Positions 26,054-33,028 of a DNA stretch of 64,000 nt are shown in pieces; the stretch's first letter is position 1; each line of letters begins with the position of its first letter. Source of the stretch: Rhodothermales bacterium (lineage in GTDB: Bacteria; Bacteroidota; Rhodothermia; Rhodothermales; JAHQVL01); contig JAWKNW010000015.1 in NCBI GenBank assembly GCA_041391505.1, positions 62,001 to 126,000 on the forward strand. Direction: 5' to 3'. The notes under the pieces were generated by a model, which saw only the letters and a program-made list of their open reading frames with translations, ran no database searches and had not been told where the DNA came from. The position numbers and the translations under genes are program-made.

Positions 26054-27711
26054 TATAGTCCGTAATAGCGGCCCATCCAGTAGGGGAGCAGCCAGAAGGT
26101 TGGCGCTTCCTCCGTCGTGCCGCCATTTCCTCCGTCCGCCGCATACGGGTTGCCGTTGTGTTTCATGACGTGGCGCTCGTCCGGTGCGAGCACGTAGATG
26201 AGTTCCTGCTGGCTGTGCCGATCCGGGGAGCGGTTCGGCCGAACGTCGATCCGGTGGCTGTTCGTCATGCGCCACTCGATGAGGTCGAGCGGGGTGCGCG
26301 CGAGACGCATGCGGCTTTCCTCGGCGATGCGGGGGGTAAGCGGGCCGGCGCCGAGTGCGGCCGCCATGTAATTCCATAGCGCGTTGCGTTCGGGCATCAC
26401 CTGCGCCCAGGTGAACCGAAGCGACTCGAGGTACCGGGCGCGAAGGACCGGATCCGTTTCGTAGCTCAGGAGCGGGAAGATGCTCAGGAAATACAGCTCG
26501 TCATCGGAATAATTGATTTCCCACTCCTGGCTGCCCCAGCGCCGGTATTCAAGCGCGAAGTGCGCGTATCCGCGGCGCACGTACTCCTCGTACGCTTCCT
26601 GATACCGCGGATCGCCCGTGATGTGGTACGTCGTCTTGAGAAACGAAAGAAGCTCCAGCGAACGCAGGGCGCGTTCGTAGTCGCCCTCCGGGGTCGCGAA
26701 ATAGTCCTCACCCCATTGCCCCCAGCGCGTCGGCAGCCCGTCGACATCGATCAGGTTGAGGTCGTTGTCGAGCAGGTAGTCGGTCAGCCGGCGCACATAG
26801 GCGCGAATTTCTTCTTTTTCGGATTCGCCGGCCACGAGGTCGAAATAGATCGCGTAGCCGTAATAGTGCCCGACCGACTCGTCGGAACTGGTGTCGCTTT
26901 TCCACTCGATGCGCTCGCCCGGCACGCGGTGCCACTGGCCATTGTCCTGGTGCGGCGCCGGCTCGTCGAGGGTGCGGTAGGTGCGCGCATAGTAGCCCGG
27001 TATAGGGTCGATCGTCTCCAGGCGCATCAGGGACCGGAGGGCGCGTTCGGCGCGGTCGCGGGCCACGGAGGAGCCGGTGACGCGGTACCGGTAGGTCTGG
27101 GCTGCGAGGTACATGGCCGTCCACAGCCCGTCGTTGTCGTCGTCGCTGGTGACGCTGGAGGCGAGGTCGCCGGCGCGAAGGAGCTTCGAGCGGGTGACGA
27201 AGCCGTGCCGGACGTGGCGGGCTTCGATGACGGCGTCGAACGAGTCGGCCATGGCTTCCAACGCCATCGGCCGGAAGGCGATACGCGACACGCCGGCGTC
27301 GGTGCGGATCCAGACGGTCTCCGGCGCGTGGGGCTGGACGACGATCTGCCGGACGCGGTCGTCCGCGAGCCAGCGGCGGCCGGCGAAATACTGCCAGCGG
27401 TCCCATCGCTCGGTGGCGGACGCATCGAACCGGGCGGCGCCATGAGGACCGCCGAGCCACACGACCCCGTCCGGCGTGCGCGCGAACACCCTCAGGCTGT
27501 CTACCGGTCCGCGTTCGGCATGCCCCCAGGGTTCGCCGGCGGCGTCGACCCATGCGGCAAACGGGACATCGGGATCGCCGGGCGCGTAGTGCTGAGCCGT
27601 TTTTTGCAGGACGTAGCCGTCGAGCGATTGCGCGAGGGCGGCGGACGGCGCGATCAGCAGCGACGCAAGCCCGAGGACGACCGGAGCGAGGCGGGAGGGA
27701 TGGAGGGTCAT
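26053..27711 (-). CDS. Secreted alpha-toroid-like protein, candidate carbohydrate-active enzyme
   Basis: A 552-aa exported protein (signal peptide residues ~5-28, ALAQS end). The N-terminal ~60 mature residues contain a two-component-propeller-like block (VFARTPDGVVWLGG and AARFDASA). The rest is Trp/Tyr-rich helices (YYARTYRTLDEP, GHYYGYAIYFDLV, YARALRS-like blocks) resembling (alpha/alpha) toroid folds of glycan lyases and hydrolases. No catalytic residue set was recognised. It is the third gene of a tight run: 10 bp after the amidohydrolase stop, which follows the SDR gene by 14 bp. That suggests it produces the sugar that the other two process. Confidence 0.72.
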   Translation of the reverse strand: MTLHPSRLAPVVLGLASLLIAPSAALAQSLDGYVLQKTAQHYAPGDPDVPFAAWVDAAGEPWGHAERGPVDSLRVFARTPDGVVWLGGPHGAARFDASATERWDRWQYFAGRRWLADDRVRQIVVQPHAPETVWIRTDAGVSRIAFRPMALEAMADSFDAVIEARHVRHGFVTRSKLLRAGDLASSVTSDDDNDGLWTAMYLAAQTYRYRVTGSSVARDRAERALRSLMRLETIDPIPGYYARTYRTLDEPAPHQDNGQWHRVPGERIEWKSDTSSDESVGHYYGYAIYFDLVAGESEKEEIRAYVRRLTDYLLDNDLNLIDVDGLPTRWGQWGEDYFATPEGDYERALRSLELLSFLKTTYHITGDPRYQEAYEEYVRRGYAHFALEYRRWGSQEWEINYSDDELYFLSIFPLLSYETDPVLRARYLESLRFTWAQVMPERNALWNYMAAALGAGPLTPRIAEESRMRLARTPLDLIEWRMTNSHRIDVRPNRSPDRHSQQELIYVLAPDERHVMKHNGNPYAADGGNGGTTEEAPTFWLLPYWMGRYYGL

Positions 27712-27721
27712 GCGGGCGAGT

Positions 27722-28576
27722 TCAGAGCCGGTAGAAGGCGCGGGCGTTGTCGCAAAACAGCTTTTTCGTGTCGGCTTTGGAGGCGGTCTTGATCGACTTC
27801 GCGAGGGTCTCGACCCATCGGGCGTAGGTGGCGGCCTGGAGGACCACGGGCCAGTCGCCCCCGTACATCACCCGATCCCAGCCGAAACAGTCGATCACAT
27901 GTTCGACATACGGGATGAGATCGGCCAGCGCCCAGTTTTCAAGGTCGGCCTCGGTAACCAGTCCGGAGATCTTGCACCAGGTGTTGGGCAGGCCGGCAAA
28001 CTGCTCCATCAGCTCGTCCCACGGCGACATGATGCGGCTTTTGATAAACGGTTTTCCGATATGATCGAGGATGAACCGCACGTCCGGGCATTCGCGGGCG
28101 AGGGTGATGGCGTTCCGAAACTGGTCGTCGCCCTTGAGGCACAGTTCGAAGTGCAGGTTGAACTCCGCCAGCAGGTTCACGCCCTCGACAAACGCCGGCT
28201 GGAGACAAAACCAGGGGTCGGGCTCGAACTGGATGATCCGGCGGATGCCCTTGACGAGCGGGTTCGCCGCCAGCTTCGCCACGGCGTCGCGGGCGGCGGC
28301 GCCCCGTTCGAGCGGCGCCCAGGGGACGATGCCGGCGATGCGCGGGTCAGCCGCGGCGAGCCCGGTCACCCAGTCGGCTTCGGCCTGGTACTGGGAGTAG
28401 TCCGCCTCGCACTGGAGGAAGACCATCTGTTCGATCTCGAGCGGAGCGGTGGCCGCATTAAAGTCGTCGAGCAGATAGGGTTTGTTCAGGAGCGGGATGT
28501 CGTCCAGCCAGGCGTAGCGGAGCCGGCCGGGATCCCACAGGTGGAGGTGGGTATCGATGATGGGAAAATCAATCAT
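27722..28576 (-). CDS. Amidohydrolase 2 family protein, probable sugar lactonase
   Basis: A 284-aa TIM-barrel hydrolase (PF04909 type). Metal/catalytic motifs are DTHLHLWD near the N-terminus (residues 8-15), FILDHIGKP in the middle and GGDWPV near the C-terminus. The group includes L-fuconolactonase, L-rhamnono-lactonase and 2-pyrone-4,6-dicarboxylate hydrolase. Pairing with an SDR gene 14 bp upstream is typical of non-phosphorylating L-fucose or L-rhamnose catabolism, so a sugar lactonase is the best guess. Start at 28576 is chosen for MIDFPIIDTHLH; the longer frame upstream is a shadow of the SDR gene. Cytoplasmic. Confidence 0.85.
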   Translation of the reverse strand: MIDFPIIDTHLHLWDPGRLRYAWLDDIPLLNKPYLLDDFNAATAPLEIEQMVFLQCEADYSQYQAEADWVTGLAAADPRIAGIVPWAPLERGAAARDAVAKLAANPLVKGIRRIIQFEPDPWFCLQPAFVEGVNLLAEFNLHFELCLKGDDQFRNAITLARECPDVRFILDHIGKPFIKSRIMSPWDELMEQFAGLPNTWCKISGLVTEADLENWALADLIPYVEHVIDCFGWDRVMYGGDWPVVLQAATYARWVETLAKSIKTASKADTKKLFCDNARAFYRL

Positions 28577-28590
28577 GGGTCTGGTATCGC

Positions 28591-29337
28591 TTATTTCGCG
28601 AGATAGCCGCCGTCGACCAGCATGTCGCTGCCGGTCATGAACGAGGCGTCGTCGCTGGCGAGGAAGGCGACGGCGGCCGCGACTTCCTCCGGCCGGCCCT
28701 GCCGGTTCAGCAGGTGCATGGCCGAAGCACGCTCGTTCTCGTTCTCGACATCGAGACCGAGCGCGTGGCAGGAGTTTACGAACGCGGAGGTATAGATGTA
28801 ACCCGGGCAGAGGGTGTTGACGCGTATTCCATGGGGCGCGAGGTCCTGGGCCCAGCATTTCGTGAGGCCACGGATCGCGAATTTGGTGGCGTTGTAGGTA
28901 GCGAAGTTTGGCTGGCCCACAAAACCGCTTACCGACGAAAAATTGACGATGCTTCCGCCCCCGAGGCTTTTCATCTGGGGGACGACGTGTTTCGCCATGA
29001 GCGACGTGCCGGCGATGTTGACACGGCAAATCTGCTCCCATTGCTCCGGCGTGGCCTCTACTCCGGCAAAAATGAACGCTGCGGCGCTATTAACCAGGAT
29101 CGAGGCCGGACCCAGGGTGGAGGCGACGCGGGTGCAGGCGCGTTCGACGGAGGCTTCGTCGCCGATGTCGGTCTGCACGAAGAGTGCGTCGAGGGCCTCG
29201 GCCATGCCGGCGTCGTCCGGCTTGAGGTCGAACAGGGCCACTTTGCACCCTTCCTCGCGGAGCCGTTTCGCCGAGGCATACCCGAGGTCGCCGAGGCCGC
29301 CGGTTACGATGGCTGTTTTGCCTGTTAATCCACGCAT
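28591..29337 (-). CDS. Short-chain dehydrogenase/reductase family protein
   Basis: A 248-aa classical SDR. The cofactor motif reads TGGLGDLGYAS (residues ~12-22), a variant of TGxxxGxG, with NSAAA for NNAG, then SSVSG, the catalytic YNATK (Tyr-xxx-Lys), and CPGYIYT after it. First gene of the run SDR - amidohydrolase - toroid protein. Likely an NAD-dependent sugar or sugar-acid dehydrogenase; with the lactonase it would oxidise an aldose to a lactone and open it, or reduce a keto-deoxy acid. The substrate is inferred from context only. Confidence 0.88.
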   Translation of the reverse strand: MRGLTGKTAIVTGGLGDLGYASAKRLREEGCKVALFDLKPDDAGMAEALDALFVQTDIGDEASVERACTRVASTLGPASILVNSAAAFIFAGVEATPEQWEQICRVNIAGTSLMAKHVVPQMKSLGGGSIVNFSSVSGFVGQPNFATYNATKFAIRGLTKCWAQDLAPHGIRVNTLCPGYIYTSAFVNSCHALGLDVENENERASAMHLLNRQGRPEEVAAAVAFLASDDASFMTGSDMLVDGGYLAK

Positions 29338-29345
29338 CGAAGGAT

Positions 29346-29373
29346 GAGTTCAAGGTTTAAGGTTCGAGATTCA
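29346..29373. repeat. Period-7 repeat, GGTTCAA family
   Basis: Four consecutive 7-mers: GAGTTCA AGGTTTA AGGTTCG AGATTCA. A reverse-complement remnant, ACCTTGAACC, lies at 29557-29566, so this is the outer arm of a nested inverted structure around the GGATGCA hairpin at 29429-29509. It starts 9 bp upstream of the SDR gene. Confidence 0.6.
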
Positions 29374-29428
29374 ATGGGGCAAGGCCGACTCATTAACTCG
29401 TGTTACGCAAGGCATCGTGTCCATCTGT

Positions 29429-29509
29429 GGATGCAAGATGAAGGATGCAGGATTTCGCCCGAAAAGCCTGTTGCCCGGTACAAAATCCCGCATCTTGCAT
29501 CCTGCATCA
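29429..29509. repeat. Palindromic period-7 repeat, GGATGCA family
   Basis: The left arm is GGATGCA AGATGAA GGATGCA GGATTTC; the right arm, starting at 29482, is AAAATCC CGCATCT TGCATCC TGCATCA. The arms pair over ~27 nt with a loop of about 26 nt that ends in GGTACA, similar to the apex GAGTACA at 19054. It lies in the divergent gap between the SDR gene and the NHL protein gene. Confidence 0.8.
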
Positions 29510-29683
29510 GATTACCAGGCACACGGCTGCGTGAGATCAGTCATGAAGCAAAATACCTTGAACCATCCTCCGCAACTTACCCTGTTTGAAAAGTCCATGC
29601 AACAAGCCCAAACGCTATAGTTTTCGCCGATCTGGCCGAAACCCGGGCCAAATGTCCTGCTATCACCATCGGTCCAGAACGCG

Positions 29684-31453
29684 ATGAAAACGCTCGTTGT
29701 TACCCTCTTCTGCGCCCTGTTCGCGGCGCCCGCATTGGCCCAACCCTTCGCCAACGGCGCCGACGCCGACGGTGTCCTGGGGCAGATCGATCTGGCGTCG
29801 AACACGCCCGACACCCAGGCGGAGATCCTCCGCTACCCGCGCGACATGGCGATCGGGCCGACGGGCAAGCTCTTCGTGGCCGACTGCAACAACAGCCGCG
29901 TCCTCCGCTGGGCATCGGCCGATGCGATGCTCGATGCCAGCGACGCGGAGGCGGTACTTGGGCAGGTCAATTTCACCGATGGACTCTCGAACGGGGGCGG
30001 CGCCCTCGGCGACTGGACCGTGCAGTGCCCCTATAGCGTGGCTGTCGATGCCGCCGGCTCGCTCTGGGTCTCGGATCAGGCGAATAACCGCATCCTGCGC
30101 TTCGACAACGCCGAGAGCCTCACCGACGGCGCCAGCGCCGACGGGGTGCTGGGGCAGGCCGACTTTGTGTCGAACAGCGCGAATCGGGGGGGCAGCGCCG
30201 CAGCCAACACCCTGTATTCCCCGCGGGGCATCGCAGTAGATGCCGCGGGCCGCCTCTGGGTGGCCGATCAGGGCAACCACCGCGTCCTCCGGTACGACAA
30301 CGCTTCCGCCAAGGCGGACGGGGCCGACGCCGACGGGGTGCTTGGGCAGCCTTTATTTACGTCCGCTACGCGTGACCAGGATGATATGGGGACGATTGCA
30401 GCAGGTATGAACTCCCCCTACGATACGGCTGTCGATGAAAACGGCGTCCTCTGGGTGGCGGACAAAAACAACAGCCGCATCATGCGGTGGGATAATGCGG
30501 CAGCCGCTTCCAATGGGGCCAATGCAGACGGTGTACTCGGGCAGCCAACGCTCGCCGCCGGCCAGGCCAATCAGGGCGGCGCCGCCTCGGCCAGCACCCT
30601 GAATCAGCCGCTCGCCGTGGCCGTCGATGCGCTGGGGCACCTGTGGGTCGCCGACCGAAATAACAACCGGCTCCTCTGGTACGACGACGCCGCGAACCAA
30701 GCGGATGGCGCCGCCGCCGATGGCGTGCTCGGGCAGGCTGATTTTACCTCGACCAGCGCCAACCGGGGGGGCAGCGTGGCAGCGAATACGCTCAACCAGC
30801 CGGAAGGCATGGCCATCGATCCGGTGAATGAAATACTCTGGCTTGCGGACGTCTCGAACCACCGTCTGCTGCGCTTCGACGCCGTGCTCGGCACGTTGCC
30901 TGTCGAACTCACGGCCTTCACCGTCCGTCGCGATGGCCGGCAGGTGCAGCTCGCCTGGACCACCGCCTCCGAGACCAACAACGCCGGCTTCCACGTCGAG
31001 CGCTCCGCCGACGGCGGCGCTACGTTCCAGGCGGTCGGTTATGTCGAGGGCCGCGGCACGGCCGGCGGCGAGACGCGCTATCGCTACACCGACGCCGCGC
31101 CGGCACGCGACGTCGTCTACCGCCTCAAGCAGGTCGACTTCGACGGCCGCTTCAGCTACAGCCGCACGGCCCTGGCTCCGGCGCTCGTCGAGGCCTACGC
31201 GCTGGAAGCCAGCTATCCGAACCCCTTCAACCCGGTGACGACCATCGCCTACGAGACGCCTGTGGATGGCGCGGTTCGGCTGGCGGTGTATGACGTGCTC
31301 GGCAAGGAAGTGGCCGTGCTGGTCGACGGCGAGCAGGCCGCCGGCCGGCACGCGGTCTCCTTCGACGCGGCGGGCCTGCCGAGCGGGATCTACTTCTACC
31401 GGATGACGGCCGGCAGCGCCTCGTTCACGCGGACGATGCAGCTGATGAAATGA
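29684..31453 (+). CDS. Secreted NHL-repeat beta-propeller protein with T9SS sorting domain
   Basis: A 589-aa secreted protein. Signal peptide residues 1-18. Residues ~20-405 hold about six repeats of ~65 aa, each with GVLGQ followed later by LWVADxxNxRVLRW-type NHL motifs, forming a propeller. A fibronectin-like linker (VELTAFTVRRDGRQVQLAW) follows, then the C-terminal type IX secretion sorting domain: SYPNPFNPVTTIAYE and VYDVLGKEVA, ending SGIYFYRMTAGS. It is therefore probably exported through T9SS and attached at the cell surface. Ligand unknown. The stop is followed directly by the repeat region at 31454. Confidence 0.9.
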   Translation: MKTLVVTLFCALFAAPALAQPFANGADADGVLGQIDLASNTPDTQAEILRYPRDMAIGPTGKLFVADCNNSRVLRWASADAMLDASDAEAVLGQVNFTDGLSNGGGALGDWTVQCPYSVAVDAAGSLWVSDQANNRILRFDNAESLTDGASADGVLGQADFVSNSANRGGSAAANTLYSPRGIAVDAAGRLWVADQGNHRVLRYDNASAKADGADADGVLGQPLFTSATRDQDDMGTIAAGMNSPYDTAVDENGVLWVADKNNSRIMRWDNAAAASNGANADGVLGQPTLAAGQANQGGAASASTLNQPLAVAVDALGHLWVADRNNNRLLWYDDAANQADGAAADGVLGQADFTSTSANRGGSVAANTLNQPEGMAIDPVNEILWLADVSNHRLLRFDAVLGTLPVELTAFTVRRDGRQVQLAWTTASETNNAGFHVERSADGGATFQAVGYVEGRGTAGGETRYRYTDAAPARDVVYRLKQVDFDGRFSYSRTALAPALVEAYALEASYPNPFNPVTTIAYETPVDGAVRLAVYDVLGKEVAVLVDGEQAAGRHAVSFDAAGLPSGIYFYRMTAGSASFTRTMQLMK

Positions 31454-31488
31454 TAATCGTTGATGGTCGAGAGTTCATGGTCGATGCA
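31454..31488. repeat. Period-7 repeat, TGATGGT/CGATAGT family, outer left arm
   Basis: Five 7-mers, TAATCGT TGATGGT CGAGAGT TCATGGT CGATGCA, starting on the base after the NHL gene stop. Their reverse complement reappears at 31786-31827, so the two form the outer arms of a ~370-nt nested palindrome. Confidence 0.75.
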
Positions 31489-31563
31489 GGGTGCATTGCT
31501 CACTCATACAGCAGAACCCTTCATTGATGCGAATAAGCCGTTGAAACGTTCAGCAAAAAGAAA

Positions 31564-31741
31564 TGTCATCTCGACCGAACCCCCCGCGTACGCGGGGGAA
31601 GCGGAGAGACCTCCTTATGCCGAGCACTGCGCCTTTGAGGATGCGGCCGCGTCGTGATCTCCAAATGGCATTCAAAAGCCCATGTTAAGGAGGTCTCTCC
31701 GATCCAATGCCGGCAAGCCGGCGTCTTCGGTCGAGATGACA
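31564..31741 (+). repeat. ~178-bp palindromic MITE-like element, copy 1
   Basis: The left arm begins TGTCATCTCGACCGAA and ends GGAGAGACCTCCTTA (31564-31617); the right arm (31685-31741) is its reverse complement for those two blocks. Each arm encloses a different small palindrome: CCCCGCGTACGCGGGG on the left and GCCGGCAAGCCGGC on the right. The interior carries CTCCAAATG and a GATGCGGC block. Similarity to copy 2 extends outwards (AGCAGTTGAATTAGGGCAA). No coding capacity, so non-autonomous. Confidence 0.88.
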
Positions 31742-31785
31742 TTATTTTGGGACATTTTGCCCTAATTCAACTGCTTATTGGCATC

Positions 31786-31827
31786 ATTGACCATCAACTA
31801 TCGACCATCAACTATCGACTATCGAAC
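31786..31827. repeat. Period-7 repeat, ATCAACT family, outer right arm
   Basis: Six 7-mers: ATTGACC ATCAACT ATCGACC ATCAACT ATCGACT ATCGAAC. It overlaps the last codons and the stop of the minus-strand sialidase gene: the TAG stop (31821-31819) is read from the repeat itself. It is the reverse complement of the array at 31454-31488. Confidence 0.8.
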
Positions 31828-32946
31828 CGTCCAGATCGTCCCCCAGATATCGACTTTATGCGACGTCGTGTCGGGGCGCTGGTAGTAGACGGTGAGGAGG
31901 GTGTCCGGGGCGATTTCGAGGGAGGCGGGGTAGCCGAGATCGTGGTTGGGGGCATCGTCGCGGAGGATGATCTCGTCATCGGCAGACCAGGTGATCCCGT
32001 CGGGGCTGATGGCGGCGCGTTCGCCATAGGGCGGCCGGCGGTAGCCGTACGTCAGCAGCACGCGGCCGTCCGAGAGCTGGAACAGATGCGGCGGGAAACC
32101 CCATAGCGGCGCCTGGAACGGGTCGGCCCAGGTGCGGCCGCCGTCATCCGAATACGTGAGCCAGACGTTGAGCAGGTCGCTCTGGTCGTTGTACGGGATC
32201 GCGGTGCCCCGGATGGCCATCAGGATGCGGCCGGAATCGAGCTGGACGATGTGGGGTTCGCCGAATCGGAGGATGTCGGGTGTAGGGCAGGTGACGGTGG
32301 CGATCTGCTCCCATTCGGACGCCGGATCCGGCGCAGCGTAGACGCCGATGTGGCCTTCGTTCGTCCGGTAGGCAGCCACGAGGAGTGAGCCATCTTGCAG
32401 GGCGACGCCGCCATGGATGGTGTCGGGTCCGCGGCGCGGTGCGGACCAGGTTCGGCCTTCGTCCTCCGACACGAGCAGCCAACTGCCGTGGAGCGGGGCG
32501 GCGTCGCGGTACGCCGGCCGATCCACCTGGTTGATCCATCGCTGGCGTCGTTCGGCGTCGTAGGCGTTGCCGTAGGTCGTCTCGTAGTCCGTGCGCGTCC
32601 AGTGCGTCGACCAGATGTGCGCCAGGATGCGACCGTCGGGGAGGGCGGTCAGGCCGGATTCGCGGTCGTCGATGATCGAATCGTACAGCGTGTCGGGGCC
32701 CGTCCAGGTACGGCCGCGGTCCGCCGATCGCATCGCGACGATGGCGCCGTCCGGCGAGACGTGCTGCTCGGTGGAGGTGAAGGCGAGGAGCAGGTCGCCA
32801 CCGCGGGTTTCGACCAGCGCTGGCCAGGCTGCGTAGGCGTCGGCATCCTCATAGATGCGAATGTGGCCGAGGATCTCGGCGCGGGGCGTCGGTTCGGCGT
32901 CGGGCTGGCAGCCGGCGAGCGCAAGCAGCAGGATGAGTCGTTTCAC
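31819..32946 (-). CDS. Exo-sialidase-like BNR/Asp-box lipoprotein
   Basis: A 375-aa exported protein. The GTG start at 32946 gives a short lipoprotein signal (KRLILLLALAGC). Three Asp boxes of the S-x-D-x-G-x-T-W type are visible: SADRGRTW, SEDEGRTW and SDDGGRTW, as in six-bladed sialidase propellers. RIYEDADAYAAWPALV after the signal fits the N-terminal Arg region. A longer reading to 33039 is unlikely to be used. It could be a sialidase or a related glycan hydrolase or binding protein; the full catalytic set was not verified. It diverges from the GH36-like gene and ends inside a period-7 repeat. Confidence 0.85.
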   Translation of the reverse strand: MKRLILLLALAGCQPDAEPTPRAEILGHIRIYEDADAYAAWPALVETRGGDLLLAFTSTEQHVSPDGAIVAMRSADRGRTWTGPDTLYDSIIDDRESGLTALPDGRILAHIWSTHWTRTDYETTYGNAYDAERRQRWINQVDRPAYRDAAPLHGSWLLVSEDEGRTWSAPRRGPDTIHGGVALQDGSLLVAAYRTNEGHIGVYAAPDPASEWEQIATVTCPTPDILRFGEPHIVQLDSGRILMAIRGTAIPYNDQSDLLNVWLTYSDDGGRTWADPFQAPLWGFPPHLFQLSDGRVLLTYGYRRPPYGERAAISPDGITWSADDEIILRDDAPNHDLGYPASLEIAPDTLLTVYYQRPDTTSHKVDIWGTIWTVR

Positions 32947-33028
32947 GAGCGTCGTTTTCGGGTGGGATTGGTGGTTGCAGGGATCTTCGTTATTCTCCCG
33001 ATGCACGATAACCACGCACCGGGACCCC

